From contig JARGXX010000003.1 in NCBI GenBank assembly GCA_030374765.1, forward strand, positions 1,302,001 through 1,366,000: DNA of 64,000 nt, in the 5' to 3' direction. Source of the stretch: Agarophyton chilense (taxonomy: Eukaryota; Rhodophyta; Florideophyceae; Gracilariales; Gracilariaceae). The translations under genes were made by a program, and so were the position numbers. The notes under the pieces were generated by a model. It had not been told where the DNA came from and did no database searches. It saw only the letters and a program-made list of their open reading frames with translations. Shown piece after piece: positions 1 through 10,985 of the stretch (positions within the stretch are counted from its first letter, which is position 1; each line of letters opens with the position of its first letter).

Positions 1-509
1 ATAATAGGTAACGTCAAGATGATCTGAATATGAAAAAGAAGTTTGAAATGAAAGAATGGTCTTTTAGAGTGAATACTTCTTTGCTGGCAATGTGCGTGGT
101 TGATGCTTGGAATCTTCACGAAGGTGCACATGGAAACACATTGAATCTTACACCGCATAATTTGAATTGTAATCTCGCAGATGGATTAATAGATAACAAC
201 TGGGATGCTATTTGAACTATGAAAAGAAAATGTAAGGAGGAAGATGAAACTGAAAACCCATATATGGCTGAGACCGGCATTCATTTAATGGAGACCAATC
301 GAACAAGAAGGAACTTGGATGGTTCTTGGACGTCTCAAACATATCAAGGGCGATTCAAAGTCTGCAAGACCACTTACAAATCCAAATTTGTTTGTTCAGA
401 ATGCAATAAGTACAATGATATGGATGTTTATATATGTCTCAGTGGAAGCAATCGGGAGTGTTTTGTAGATCATCTGCGTGACATTCATCACATTTCGAGC
501 AACATTTAG
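1..509 (+). pseudogene. piggyBac-like transposase, C-terminal remnant
   Basis: Two open stretches in different frames (30-215 and 219-509) read like the end of a piggyBac-derived (DDE_Tnp_1_7) transposase. The first has the pattern of basic residues, KEW, then LLAMCVVDAW that resembles the segment following the catalytic core in this family. The second ends in a cysteine/histidine-rich stretch (CxxC, a later C, then HLRDIHH), like the C-terminal zinc-binding domain. The catalytic part, if present, lies outside the window to the left. A frameshift near 215-219 suggests decay. The assignment rests on motif resemblance only and is moderately sure. Confidence 0.45.
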
Positions 510-2726
510 TCAACAACATTGATGTTCGTGCGTCGACATGCGTTTCTAAGTCTTTTTAGAGGCATTTTTAAAAGTATAAAACAAAAATTAGAACTACCCT
601 AAGCCCCCTATTAATTCAATCCGCGTTATTCAACTTGCTAGATATATTACGGTCTCTGACGAAACAATCCCTTTAGCAGATGTCACCTTATTCTGTCTGC
701 TGTTCAAGTGGACTCAAATGCGTTCTTAGACCATAATATTGTTTAGAATTAGTCGAGCTCCCGTAGGAGTTTTCGAGTTACACTGAACTCAGCGAGGTTT
801 GAACTCTGTTTTTATCAGTCTCCGAGCGGTCGTGAAATCACTGAGCTGCTGTTACTGAAGACAACTGTCTAGGGAATTTACTTTAAAGCAGGAGGAACAT
901 GGTTAGAAAATTAATTTTTTACTTATTAGTTTTTTACTTATTAGTCTTTTACTTAGAAAGTTAGTTTTTTACTTAGAAAATAGAATACGCCGCTGCAGTC
1001 TTGAAACCAGCGATTTTTACTAATTTTTGGAAAATAGAACTGGCCTCATGTGAGGCCAATCCGCCGGGCATGTAGACACAAGCCCTTTTCCACTCTGAAT
1101 GACGCTTTTCTAACGCTATCCTGCGAAAGTCTATCTTTTTTCGCTTATGGCGATGTCGTCAAAAAATTGCTTAATTTTAAAAACGGAATTCACCATCGGT
1201 AAATTCATATCTTTTAGAGAACATTTCACGAACATTTGTCTTTTTTAAAGCTTTTACGTTTCTTTCGCGCCTTTATTTCCCATAACACGCTTCAAAAGAT
1301 CTTTAGGTTTGTCACTTGGTACCGCTTTGTCTTCCGTGAAGTCAGGCATCGTCGTTCTGGCAGCTTAAGAATTGCATACGTCTGGATATGAAATTTTTTT
1401 ACCGATTTTGTAATCCACATTACGAATAATAGCGTACAAGGTCTTTATGCTGCTTCCATCGTTTTGGATTGTTGTAGCACAATGCTACAGGTCTTCAGTT
1501 CTCGGACAGCCAGTCCAATCCATGGCAGAAACACTTTTATATGCGGCATGATACTTCGTAAATTCTCTTTTAATCTTCTGCAATTGCTTCAAGCGAGCCT
1601 AAGCCGACTTATGATCGCAACTTCGCATGTCTAAAAAACCTCCATTGCGCTGTACTGTGCCGGCTCGGTGCAATTTTTGCGTATCTTTGATTAATTGTGC
1701 ACAAATTCGTTTACCCAGCTTTCCAGTTGTAATACTCCTGCCTATGATGGATTTTGTACAGGCTATGGAAGTTATTTTGAAATGCTTGCGTCCTATGCAT
1801 CTTTTCATTCCAGTCTCTTTTTTGCTTGCTTCTGTTTTTGAGGTGAAACAGTAGCCATGATGTCACGTAGACTAGCTTGAAGTGCCTCATATAAGCTTAA
1901 ATCTAGCTTTTACACACAAAATGTTGCTTTGGCGCCCAATTGGGGAGATATATGCTCTGAAATGGACTGTTTCGGTTGCTTGCTCCATTTTATGGTCTCT
2001 TTTGGCGGCGCAAAATTGTTTATGCTGAACCCCAAACAGTGAAATTTTAATCGTTTTAGTTTCCTATACCAAATTTTAGGATCAATATTTTGGGATTTGG
2101 GGAACGCGGTGGGGGCATCGAAGTCTAAATGAAAGGATCAAATATACTCGAGATTTTTAGGCGCTGCGGTAGGGATGCTCTTATTAGGCCAGTGGTATAG
2201 TCTATATTGAACTCTTCGTCCTCTTTTGGCTAGGTCTGGTACAGTGCGGTTTCAAGAATATATCCTTGGACAAAAACTGCGCCAAAACGATTTCTTGTAC
2301 TTTTGTGAGTTTACAAAAAGCAACTGACAGCGAGGTAGGGCATTTGCAAAGGGACCTTATACACTTACGAACAAGACGAGTACAGTATGGCCAATGGTAC
2401 TGATTCAAGGGATGAAAGCAAAGAGATGAACAAGGCTAGAGTACAGAATGTGAACGTAAAGAGCAATGAGAAATCGATGAGCGCGCACGTGAGAATCGTG
2501 CTCCGAATGAATCTGAATGCAAATGAGCACGTTGAGACCGAATCGCGGGAGTTATAATAGGACTGAAGGGTCGATATTATGTGGCGGTTGAGGATGCAGA
2601 CATTTTCTGGGAGAGGCAAACGCTGCATGGCCATAGAAGGCTAATGCAAAGAACCTAAGATTCTAGAAGAGATACGAAAGAGCCTCTTTTGTCTGAGATG
2701 GTTGAGTCTAGTGTATAAAGCAAAGT
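510..2726. other. No recognisable gene
   Basis: AT-rich sequence with only short open frames and many stops on both strands. A short tandem repeat lies at about 908-984. Minus-strand frames around 1300-1860 have a lysine/arginine-rich look, but stops break them repeatedly and no family could be named. Confidence 0.5.
908..984. repeat. Short AT-rich tandem repeat
   Basis: About four degenerate copies of a unit close to ttttttacttattag / ttttttacttagaaaa follow one another. Confidence 0.7.
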
Positions 2727-3458
2727 TTGTTTGAGTCTGGTAGAAACACAAGAAAAAGAGGGAAGAAAGGAGCGGAGAACACACTTAGAGGAGGGGAGGG
2801 CACATGCAATCCGCCTTCACGCGGTGTGCCTGATTTTCCTCCTTTTGGAAGCGAAACGGATCAGTGGTCGGGACTTCAAAGGAGGCCAACACCTTTCAGG
2901 TTAACGAAGATGAAAAAATCAAATAACAATGAAGAACAAATTTTACGCATACTCCAACTCAACTGCCGTAGTCTTCTCGCGGCGGGGAAACGGGCGGAGA
3001 TCGGGCGCTTAGCACACAAATGGCATGCCGACATCGTTTGTCTACAGGAAACACACCTCCGTAAAGGAGACAACACCCCCAACATTCAGGGGTTCTCAGC
3101 TATAGGTAGATGCGACAGAGGACAAAACTACAGCGACAGCGATGGGCTTGGTGGAGGAGTGGCGACATATCAGAGAACCGATCTCTGTTTGGACCTCCTC
3201 ACAAAGAAGCCAATCGTCAGTGGAATATAAAGAGTTACCATTCTGGTGAGAACTCCTAGAGACCCGTTGTCGATAACAAACGTATACATTCCTCCGCAAC
3301 TGAAAAATAGAAGATGTTTCGAAACACTCAACGCCCAAGCCATGATTGTTGTAGACTGCAACACTTGTGGTTAGTGGTATCTCAGTAGAGCCGAATCTCA
3401 GGGTATCGAGTTCGAGGACTATCTAGGGAGCACAGAACGAGTGGTGCTCAATCGTCTG
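2727..3458 (+). pseudogene. LINE endonuclease (APE-type) region
   Basis: After a basic, Pro-rich leader the frame shows LRILQLNCRSL (about residue 73), then DIVCLQETHL, the N-terminal motifs of apurinic-like LINE endonucleases that nick target DNA. The same frame runs on past TAA (3228-3230) and TAG (3372-3374). It keeps family-like text such as SITNVYIPP, and then AESQGIEFEDYL where the product of the DFNAHH-type region is expected. That catalytic motif is itself degraded to IVVDCNT. The frame ends where the DNA transposon begins at 3459 and resumes at about 8240 with THTDQRNGTQRAIDV, a C-terminal endonuclease motif. Confidence 0.8.
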
Positions 3459-3482
3459 TGTTCTCGGAAGGCTAGATAAGTG
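3459..3482 (+). repeat. Terminal inverted repeat, left
   Basis: Starts TGTTCTCGGAAGGCTAG and matches the reverse complement of 8213-8236 at 21 of 24 positions. CTG precedes it. Confidence 0.85.
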
Positions 3483-3735
3483 TGCTCGATAGCTAGTTTT
3501 GTAAATAAAAAGCCAAAAAATCTAAGAATTTTGCAGATTGCGCTAGTTCGGCACCTGAAAAAAATTTTTTGGAAATAAGAACTCCATGCATCTTAGTGTT
3601 TTGACCACTTAATGCAGTTTAATCTGCATTTGCAGTTTACTGGTCACTTTTGACCGCTCTACGTGGAGATCCATACCAAGGCAGTCGTCAGTACCTTCTA
3701 CCTCCTTACTGGTCCTTTTGCTTACTAGGCTTGTG

Positions 3736-3976
3736 CTGCGACTTCATCGGTGGACCGATGAAGTCGCAGGGAACCCCTGTCGGCCGACAAGTACGCCATA
3801 ACATCACGCATTATGCGTTTCTGAGATGTTGGTCGACTGTCGGCCGACAGAGGTGCTCTCTGACTTCATCGGGGGTCCCGATGAAGTCCCCGCGCACCTC
3901 TGTCGGCCGACATAATACATATAATTTTGTAATTCTTAAAACGCCCAGGTGTACACGGTGCATTCTGTCGGCCGAC
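3736..3976. repeat. Subterminal palindromes of the Plavaka-like element
   Basis: A perfect hairpin with 16-bp arms (ctgcgacttcatcggt, 3736-3751 and 3754-3769) is followed by a second with 12-bp arms (3862-3873 and 3877-3888). Four copies of the palindrome GTCGGCCGAC lie at 3779, 3839, 3902 and 3967. The copies at 3839 and 3902 extend into an outer inverted repeat that frames the second hairpin. Subterminal repeats of this kind are typical transposase-binding regions in CACTA elements; binding here is inferred. Confidence 0.8.
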
Positions 3977-4503
3977 GAAATCAGGTGTCGTTGAAAGTGT
4001 TGGAGGAGTTTATGGGCTACGCGGTAGAGAGTCACAGAAATGGAGAAAGGCAGTATGTGGATGGGACGGTGATGCATCTTGTGCGACTTGATGCATGGAT
4101 TGGATGTGTGGTGACCACGATGGATAGAAACGTTGGGCGGGGAGGCCAAAGGCAACTTTTGTTGTCGACGCTGTTTGGGAGGCTTCTGCCACTGGCTGTT
4201 GAGGACATAATGAGGGTTGCCTGGAACATAATGAAGGATGAGTATGCTGAGGAGTTTGAGAATGATGGATTCTGTGGAGGGAATCGTAGAGATGTGAGTG
4301 GGAATAAGGAGAGAATCGTGACGGTTGGGCTATGGATACCGTCGAGAGAGAAAATCTATCTGGCGATAAGGGAGGAGTTTTTCATGGAGAATCTCACGAG
4401 AAGACTTGGAGCGGTGTTAGATTGCTATAAAGCGTCATGTGGACCAGAAGAACTACGGTTCAAGCGCTTAGCGTTGGGGAGTAGGCAAGGAGTGGGAGAG
4501 TGA
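3949..4503 (+). CDS. Possible second ORF of the Plavaka-like element
   Basis: An open frame of about 184 codons from a GTG, with the first ATG at 4012, lies between the subterminal palindromes and the 3' end of the transposase gene on the opposite strand. The predicted protein is mixed in composition, with helical stretches in its second half, and has no motif I recognise. CACTA elements often carry an accessory ORF (TnpA-like), so a second gene is plausible. The frame could also be chance openness in a region with few TA-rich codons. No splice or start signal decides it. Confidence 0.3.
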   Translation: MYTVHSVGRRNQVSLKVLEEFMGYAVESHRNGERQYVDGTVMHLVRLDAWIGCVVTTMDRNVGRGGQRQLLLSTLFGRLLPLAVEDIMRVAWNIMKDEYAEEFENDGFCGGNRRDVSGNKERIVTVGLWIPSREKIYLAIREEFFMENLTRRLGAVLDCYKASCGPEELRFKRLALGSRQGVGE

Positions 4504-4590
4504 TAAGGTATGGGGGGATAAGGGGGTAAGGAGGTGGAGCAAGATGGGGGTCGGCTATGGAAGAAAAGCAGCGGTGACTATTTTATTGGA

Positions 4591-7500
4591 TCATGGGCCT
4601 TGGGAGGTATTATTATGGGTGCCACCCAGTGGTGGTGTTGTGCCACCAGTGGTGGTGTTGGAGAAGTAGGGCTTGGCAGTTGGGTCTCGGTAGAATCTGT
4701 TGAGGTAAAATCGATGGAAGCGCCAGTGCAATCGAGGGGTGAAGGGGGGTCCGGGGTAGTTTTGGCGAAGTACATGAACGGGGCCGAGAATGGAAGAGGA
4801 TGGTATGAGGCCGAACCAGGGGGAGACGTTGTCGGAGTTGGAAGTGTTTGAGATAGGAAGGGGGTGGCCGTTGTGGTTTTGTTCGTCGTCTGTTGCCCAT
4901 CGGAGGCAGATGCAATTGAGAGAGACATCGACTTGATCCTGGGGTGGAACGAGTTCGAGGAGCTGAACGAAGGCGAACTCGTTATGAGTGGAAGGGGAAG
5001 AAGGGGTGGTGAAGCGAAGAAGAGAGTTGAGCTTGCAGACCCAGGCGGTGGGAGTGGGGTTGGAGAAGCTGGAACCGGCAATGAGGATGTGGGAGAACTT
5101 TGGGGTTTTAGAGGGACCGAAGGAGGGAGCAGCGAAGATACGTTGAATGAGTGGGAGAGGGGGATCTTTGACGGCGAGCTCGTTTCGATCGTCAATGTAG
5201 TCGTCTAGGGTTGGGGTGAAGCCGCCGACGACGTATGCAGAATTGACGAATGTGAGACGGGTTTGGCGGAGAGTGGGGGAGTCCTGGTTGAGAGCTAGGG
5301 TTTCGAGTGTGAGTGTGACGAAGGAGGGGAGTGCGAGGGTCCCAATCTGTGAGATGATGGCGATAGTGTCTGGGGAGAAGAGGTCCTGAAGGGAAGAGAT
5401 TGTTGAGTGGGGGTTTGCTCCAAGGAATTTGTGAGCGGTGATGAGATCGGAAAAGGAGGTGTGCTTGCCATCACGGACGAAACCTGGTTTGCGGGCTTGG
5501 AAGGGAGGAGGAGGGCCATGGGAGGATGAGGTGACGGAAGGATCAGCGGAGAGAGAAATACAATTGTTGACGGCATCGGAGCGTTCGATGGCACGGATGG
5601 TTTCGTTGTGCGCGGTGGGTCTGCGCTTGGAGGTTCAGGAGTAATGTGCTTTGAAGAGGGTATGGGCTTGTTCGAAGATGCCTGCATCGTTGAAGTGGAG
5701 ACCCCCAAAGCGTCGAATGTCGTCTACGATGTGATCGAGGAGGTGGAATTTGAGGGTGCCAAGGTTGGAGGTATGGTATGGACCGAGAACATCGACAGCT
5801 CTGTGCTTGAAGGAATGGATTTGGGAGGCGAGTTTGGCAAGACGAGAAGTGGTCCATTCGGGGACGGAGTTGTAGCACATGGAGGTGAGGAGGAGGTCTG
5901 TGTACTTGGAGAAGACGGTTGTGATGGGAGCGGAATTGGCTTCGTCACAGCAGCGATCGAAGAAGGCGCCGATGAAGGGGAAGACCATGTCGAGGGCGCG
6001 GTAGTCTTTTGCTTCTAGCATGCCGCGGACGCCGTCAGTTGTGAAGAAGCCGTTGAGGGACTGCCCGCTTTCGGAAGTAGAGAAGTCGATGTGGAGGCCG
6101 GTAGCTGGGGAATGATTTTCGATGGCGGTGAGGATGAAGTTGGAGTGCTTGAGGATGGAGGTGCGGACGGAGTGGAAGGAACGGCGGGAGTTTGTGGAGC
6201 TGATGGTGGTGAAGAGGTGTTCTGATCTGAGACGTTCGATGGCGGCGAGCTTGATGAGTTTGGAAACGCCGAGGTGGAAGTTGTGGAGGGGTTCGAAGGG
6301 GAAGATGTTGTATGGGGTGAGGAGTGGGGTGATGTTGAAAAGGGGGTAAAACTCGAAGAGGGAGGGGTATTTTGCGAGGGAGAGGGAGTGGAGTGCTTGG
6401 AGAGCTTGTTCCTTGAAGTTGCGCGAGACTCTTGGCTTGCGGGCGAGGAGAGCTGCTTCGGAGTCCTTGAGGAGGGAGAAGTGTTTGTTGCGGGCTGCAA
6501 GGGTGAGGGGAAGAGATCGAGGGGGATGGGCGTGAGAGTGTTGGTGGAGTTGTGAGCGAGGGACAGAGCATCTGTGGCAGGGATGCTGGGGGCGGGTGCC
6601 GTGGGAGATGGCGAGAATATCCTTTGCCTCGGGAATGTCTGCGCAGGAGCTGGCGATGATGGGGTGGCATTGACGAAGAACGCTGTCTGCGTCGCGGAAG
6701 GGGAAATCGGGGAGGGCGGAAGAGAAGAGAGGTTGAAGGAGGGAGGAGATGGTCTGCTGTATGAGTTCCATTTTTGTTTGGCGGGGGATGAAGGAGGAAT
6801 GAGTGATGATATCTGCATCTGGAGAAGGAGTGATTGGGGTGAAGGAGGTGGGAAGATAGCCGAGGAGTGTGAGATTCTCGGAGATGCATTTGCGGCGAAA
6901 GGAGTCGGAGAAGTTGAGAAGGGTGATGTGGAGGGGGTAGGAGGTGATGGAAGAAGATTTGAGAGAGGTAGAGGACTTGTCGGAGTAGATTTGGACGAGG
7001 CCGATGAAGGAGTTGATACCGGTGGAGTGAGGGAGATGCCAGACGATGTTATCTTTTGTGGACTGCATGATGGCGGTCTTGAGTGCGGGGACGACTATTG
7101 AGCCGAGGGTGGCTGCCATGGGGTGTGCGAAGGCGGGGGAGCCGGAGGCGGATGTTTGGGAGATGGTGTGGAAAAAGGTGTTCTTGAAGTGTGCGAGGGC
7201 GAGCTGTTGTTTGAGGACATGGATTGCGTTTTTATGGAAGAGGGTTGCGGATAAGCGTTTGTGGGGATCGAAGACGGTGGAGGGGGCGAAACCAATGGAC
7301 CTGATTCTCTGGTGGAAGAGGTCTGCCTGGAGCTCGAGGCATTGCTTTGCGGAGGAGACTGAGTTCTGGAATATTGATTCGGAGAAGTGGGGATCACTAA
7401 GGAGAGTGATGAGTTCGTCAGCCTTTCGTTGTCCAAGCTTGGAGGCGACGGAGGAGATGTAGAGGACCATTTTCTCCAGGTGGGGGTTGTCGAGGGGGGG

Positions 7501-7971
7501 AGTGGAAGGAGGGAGGGGGGAGAGAGCGAGAGAGGAGGGGGAACCGAGAGGGGCAGTGGCGACGTGGATGGCGTCCTGGGTGTGGAGGGAGAGAGAGAGC
7601 TGGTCTTGGAGGTAGAAGTCATGGTGTGCGAGAGGGACGTTGTCGGAAGGGCGATGTGAGGGAGGAGGATGAGGGGGGAGTTGTGAGGTGGACTTGTGGC
7701 GTTTTGTGCGGGGGGGGAAGTTGGGTTCATTTCCGCCAGGGGAGAGGAAGCGCTTGTTGGCGGAAAGGCGATGAGGGCACCTTCTCTGGTGCCCCTGGAG
7801 GGCGGGGATTTCTCGGGCGAAGAAGGAGCAACCGTTGAAGCAGCAGGAAGGCATGGTGGGTGGAGGAAAGGTGGTGGGAAAGAAGTTGGTAGGGGGTGTA
7901 GACGGAGAGAGAGTATGGCGCACACAGGGCACGTGACAGGGGAGGGCGGTGGAGAATAATATAGAATGCAA
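4591..7971 (-). pseudogene. Plavaka/CACTA-type transposase with one in-frame TGA
   Basis: From ATG at 7971 the frame runs 778 codons to TGA (5635-5637). It continues in the same frame without another stop or shift to TGA at 4591-4593, about 1126 codons in all. Near the N-terminus is a CxxxxC...HxxxC zinc-finger-like motif (about residues 43-65). The central part has the family's SDKSS...YPLHITLLNFSDSFRRK and LLGYLPTS motifs, then a HPCHRC pair, then FEPLHNFHLGVSKL. It ends with LGTLKFHLLDHIVDDIR and an EQAH. These match the DDE transposase of Plavaka elements, which cuts and pastes the element DNA. The C-terminal 348 codons are rich in Ser, Pro and Thr but keep coding character. The TGA could be a C-to-T change in an Arg codon. 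Confidence 0.75.
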
Positions 7972-8212
7972 GGCACGTGAGGTCTGCCAGGTCCTGCACC
8001 ACTTCTCTACTTTTACCTTTAAACTGCGGCGACAGAAAGATTCACGCTAGTTTTACCTCCATCAAAACTAGAAAAACTGCAGATATGTGCTAGTTTTCCT
8101 TCCCATACAAGCTAGCACTAATGAACGAATGAAAATATTTTCGGAAATTAACACCTCCAAATTTGGATAAATTCACGGGTTTTTCGGTCATTTCAATTCG
8201 TCCTTTTTTGAC

Positions 8213-8236
8213 CACTGAACTAGCATTCCGAGAACA
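8213..8236 (-). repeat. Terminal inverted repeat, right
   Basis: Read on the minus strand it starts TGTTCTCGGAATGCTAG. It is followed on the plus strand by CTG, matching the trinucleotide before the left end. Confidence 0.85.
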
Positions 8237-8239
8237 CTG

Positions 8240-10380
8240 ACGATGTGGACGGAGTTCCAACACACACCGATCAAAGGAACGGAACGCAGAGGGCGATCGA
8301 CGTAGCGGCTATTCCCGAAAAGTGGCTGTCGTTAAGTGCATGGGAGGCCTCGGAACAACCTTTCTCGGACCACCACGCTTGCCTCGTCTCCATAAATATT
8401 GGAACGAAAACACTGGTGCAGAAGAAGAGACACCAATGGAGCTTGAAGACCGCCGATTGGAAAACATATGCCAAAGAAGTAAAAGATTGGCTCTGTATGA
8501 TAGACCACAGAAGGACTAGAAATGTAGATGAGGAGTATCACCATCTGTATAAAGCAATTCTGAATGCAGCGAAGAAGACGATTCCGTTTGGCAGAAAGAG
8601 AAGAGAAGCACCATGGTGGAACCAAGAAGCGTCAGAAGTAATTGCCCTAAGAGCAGACCTTTGGAAGAAGTACAGGAACAGTCCAACCGGAGAGATTAAT
8701 ATTGCACCGCAGCAGGCTCGGGAACAGGCGAGAATAACAATCAACAAACTGAAACGAGATAAATGGAGGGAGATGGTAGGTACCCTTAAACCGGCTGATG
8801 AAGATGACAAGTTATGGAAAATCATGAAAAGAATGGAAACGGGGGAGGTGGAATGCATCCTCGCTATGTCCTCCAGGAGGAGAAACATGGTATGAAAAGA
8901 ACAGGGAAAAATGGTTCGTGAAGTCGGAGACAAGAAAAGTCAGATCACACGAGAAAGACGTAAGTATAAGAAACGAGTACAGGAAAGTATTGGACGTGTT
9001 TCATAGTAGATCACTAGAGCGAAACAGGAATGTAGAAGAGCAATTTCATTTCCGAGACATGCAAGATGCGTTAATGGCAATGAATCCTCGAAAAGCGGCA
9101 GGCCCAGATGAAGTACAAATATCGTTCTTGCAAAATCTTCCACAGGTAGGGATACATTGGCTCTTATATATCAGCAACAGAAGTTATGCAGAATGCATCA
9201 CGCCGTAAAAGTGGCGCTTTTTCAGGCTTATACCGATACCTAAAACTGGAATCAGAGGATGGTTTCGACCAATTTCCCTGAAATCGGTAGTAGCAAGGCT
9301 CACAGAACGGATGATAAACAGGATTTTCATGCAGTGGCTGGAACCAAAACTCCCTTCCTGTCAAGCAGTGTTTAGAATGAATTGAAAAACAGAGGAACAA
9401 GTAACCGAATTGTGTGAACAGGTAACTCATGGATGGCAAGCCCGGAAGCAAACATTGGCGGTTTTCTTCGATTTCAATAAAGCTTATGACTGCGTACAGC
9501 ATCAACGGGTAATGGTTAAATTTGCCAATATGAGTTGTCCGAGACAGCTCTGGAGATGGATAAGAGCATTTATAATGGATCGAAGATGGACATGTAGATG
9601 GAACACCGCAGATACGCGACCTTTTGTTGTACCCCAAGGACTTTCCCAAGGAGCGACACTTTCACCGGGGCTGTGGATCGCGTACGTTGCCGACTTGGCC
9701 GACAAATTGCAGAATGCCGATGAACATATATCAATAAGTATTTTCGCAGATGACGTAGCTATATGGACATCACAGAGAAAATTAGAAGTCGGTTCAGCCA
9801 AACTGCAGCTAGCAATAGGACGCCTAGAACAGTACTGCAAAGAAAAAAACATCCGGATCAACCTTGACTAGACAGCAGCTGTTCCATTTACGTATAGCAG
9901 ATGGAAAAAGGACAAAGAGAAGTTCGCGGTGAAAGCGGCGGGAAAATGGATTAAAATGGAAGACAGTGCAAGATTCCTAGGCACTCAAATGGACTGTGGC
10001 TTAAACTTTCATCACCACCTCAGCAAAGTCGCGGCAAAATATAAGGCTCGTTGCAGAATATTGCGTCTTCTCACTGAAACTATTAGGGAGCAGAATGGGA
10101 GACGATGAACACGTTCAGGGTTGGATTGGTGGAACCGTTGGCGCGATATGAGGCAAGATTCGTCATCCCAAATGCACTACTTTGCGCAGTAGAAGACCTC
10201 GAGAGAGCGTGGAACAATGCGGCGAGAATACAGACAGGATGCGCGAAGTCTTCTCCAATACAAAAGCTAAGGGAATTGCTGGGTCAAACAAGTTTGTACA
10301 CCATAGACGTCTCACAAGCAGAAAAATTGTATGGGAAATCAATGAGTGTCGTACAATCACCTCTGGGGTATGCTACTGTC
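8240..10380 (+). pseudogene. LINE endonuclease end and RT
   Basis: The region starts with the C-terminal endonuclease motif QRNGTQRAIDV and SDHHA, followed by a linker. RT motifs then come in order: MNPRKAAGPDEV (about 9077-9112), WFRPISLKSVVARLTERMI, LAVFFDFNKAYDCV (about 9460), VPQGLSQGATLSPGLW (about 9631) and the catalytic FADD box at 9743-9754. After it come LGTQMD and a thumb-like region. At least one frameshift (about 8870-8920) and several stops (for example in the VFRMN-TEEQ segment and after NIRINLD) make it non-functional. RT would copy the element RNA at the nicked target. Confidence 0.85.
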
Positions 10381-10985
10381 TTGTCTCGGGAGCGTAATGA
10401 CGCTCAACCGTAGGAAGCGTGTTGAAGCTCAACCTTAGAAGGTAGACGTAGTAAATCTCAATGGTAACAGGGCACCGTGAAAAACTGCAGGGGCAAACGG
10501 CGGGGCGACTAGCCTTTACCCGGTAGGTGAACGATGGTAGGCGTCGACGCGCGGGAACGCCTGTGTGGTAGTTGAGAAACAATGAACCAAAAGGTATAGT
10601 CGTGATCCAAAGGATGCCTGTCTTTATCAGATAAGGATGGGGGAAGTGCAGTTCCCTATATGCAGTGGACTGCACTCTTCAGATCACCCAGGAGGTGCCA
10701 GCAAGGCACGGTCTCTGACCTAGTGTCAAAGACCTGGCCAGCACTGGCTACAGTGCCAGGTGGCCACTCAACTACTGTACTAAAATACATATAATTACAA
10801 TTACTATTACAAACAATTACTCAACCAGAGGGTACATGTCAACACTACACGTGGCTGACAACACATAGATGGCAGCTCGCCCGGAGCTGCATGGCCGATG
10901 ATCCCTCGCATCCATCACCTACAAGGTCAGTGTAGTATATTGGCAACCTCAAAGGTCAGACCTTCTGCCACTATACGACAATGAG
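10381..10985. other. Unassigned insertion-like segment inside the LINE
   Basis: LINE protein similarity fades after about 10380 and appears again after about 10985. The segment between has no open frame of note. It contains short runs loosely similar to 52180-52640, for example GTGCC...GTGGCC...CTGTACTAAA and a later GGCAGCT. It may be a solo LTR or a small non-autonomous element. Boundaries and target duplication could not be fixed. Confidence 0.35.

Larger units (their letters stand above)
3459..8236 (-). mobile_element. CACTA/Plavaka-like DNA transposon inside the LINE
   Basis: The element has terminal inverted repeats with the shared core TGTTCTCGGAANGCTAG. It is flanked on both sides by CTG (3456-3458 and 8237-8239), a 3-bp target duplication as expected for CACTA-superfamily elements. 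Subterminal GCTAGTTTT motifs occur near both ends, with palindromic repeats at 3736-3976. It encodes a long transposase on the minus strand with Plavaka-type motifs. Its insertion splits the endonuclease region of a LINE, so it is younger than that LINE. Confidence 0.85.

Noticed and set aside
5295..7976. Many long open frames on both strands opposite to or overlapping the Plavaka-like transposase
   Set aside because: They are Pro/Ser/His-rich or Gly/Glu-rich mirror readings of the transposase, which is the only one with family motifs.
10640..10985. A repeat shared with 52180-52640
   Set aside because: Only short scattered matches are seen by eye. An alignment would be needed, so it is kept as an unassigned segment.
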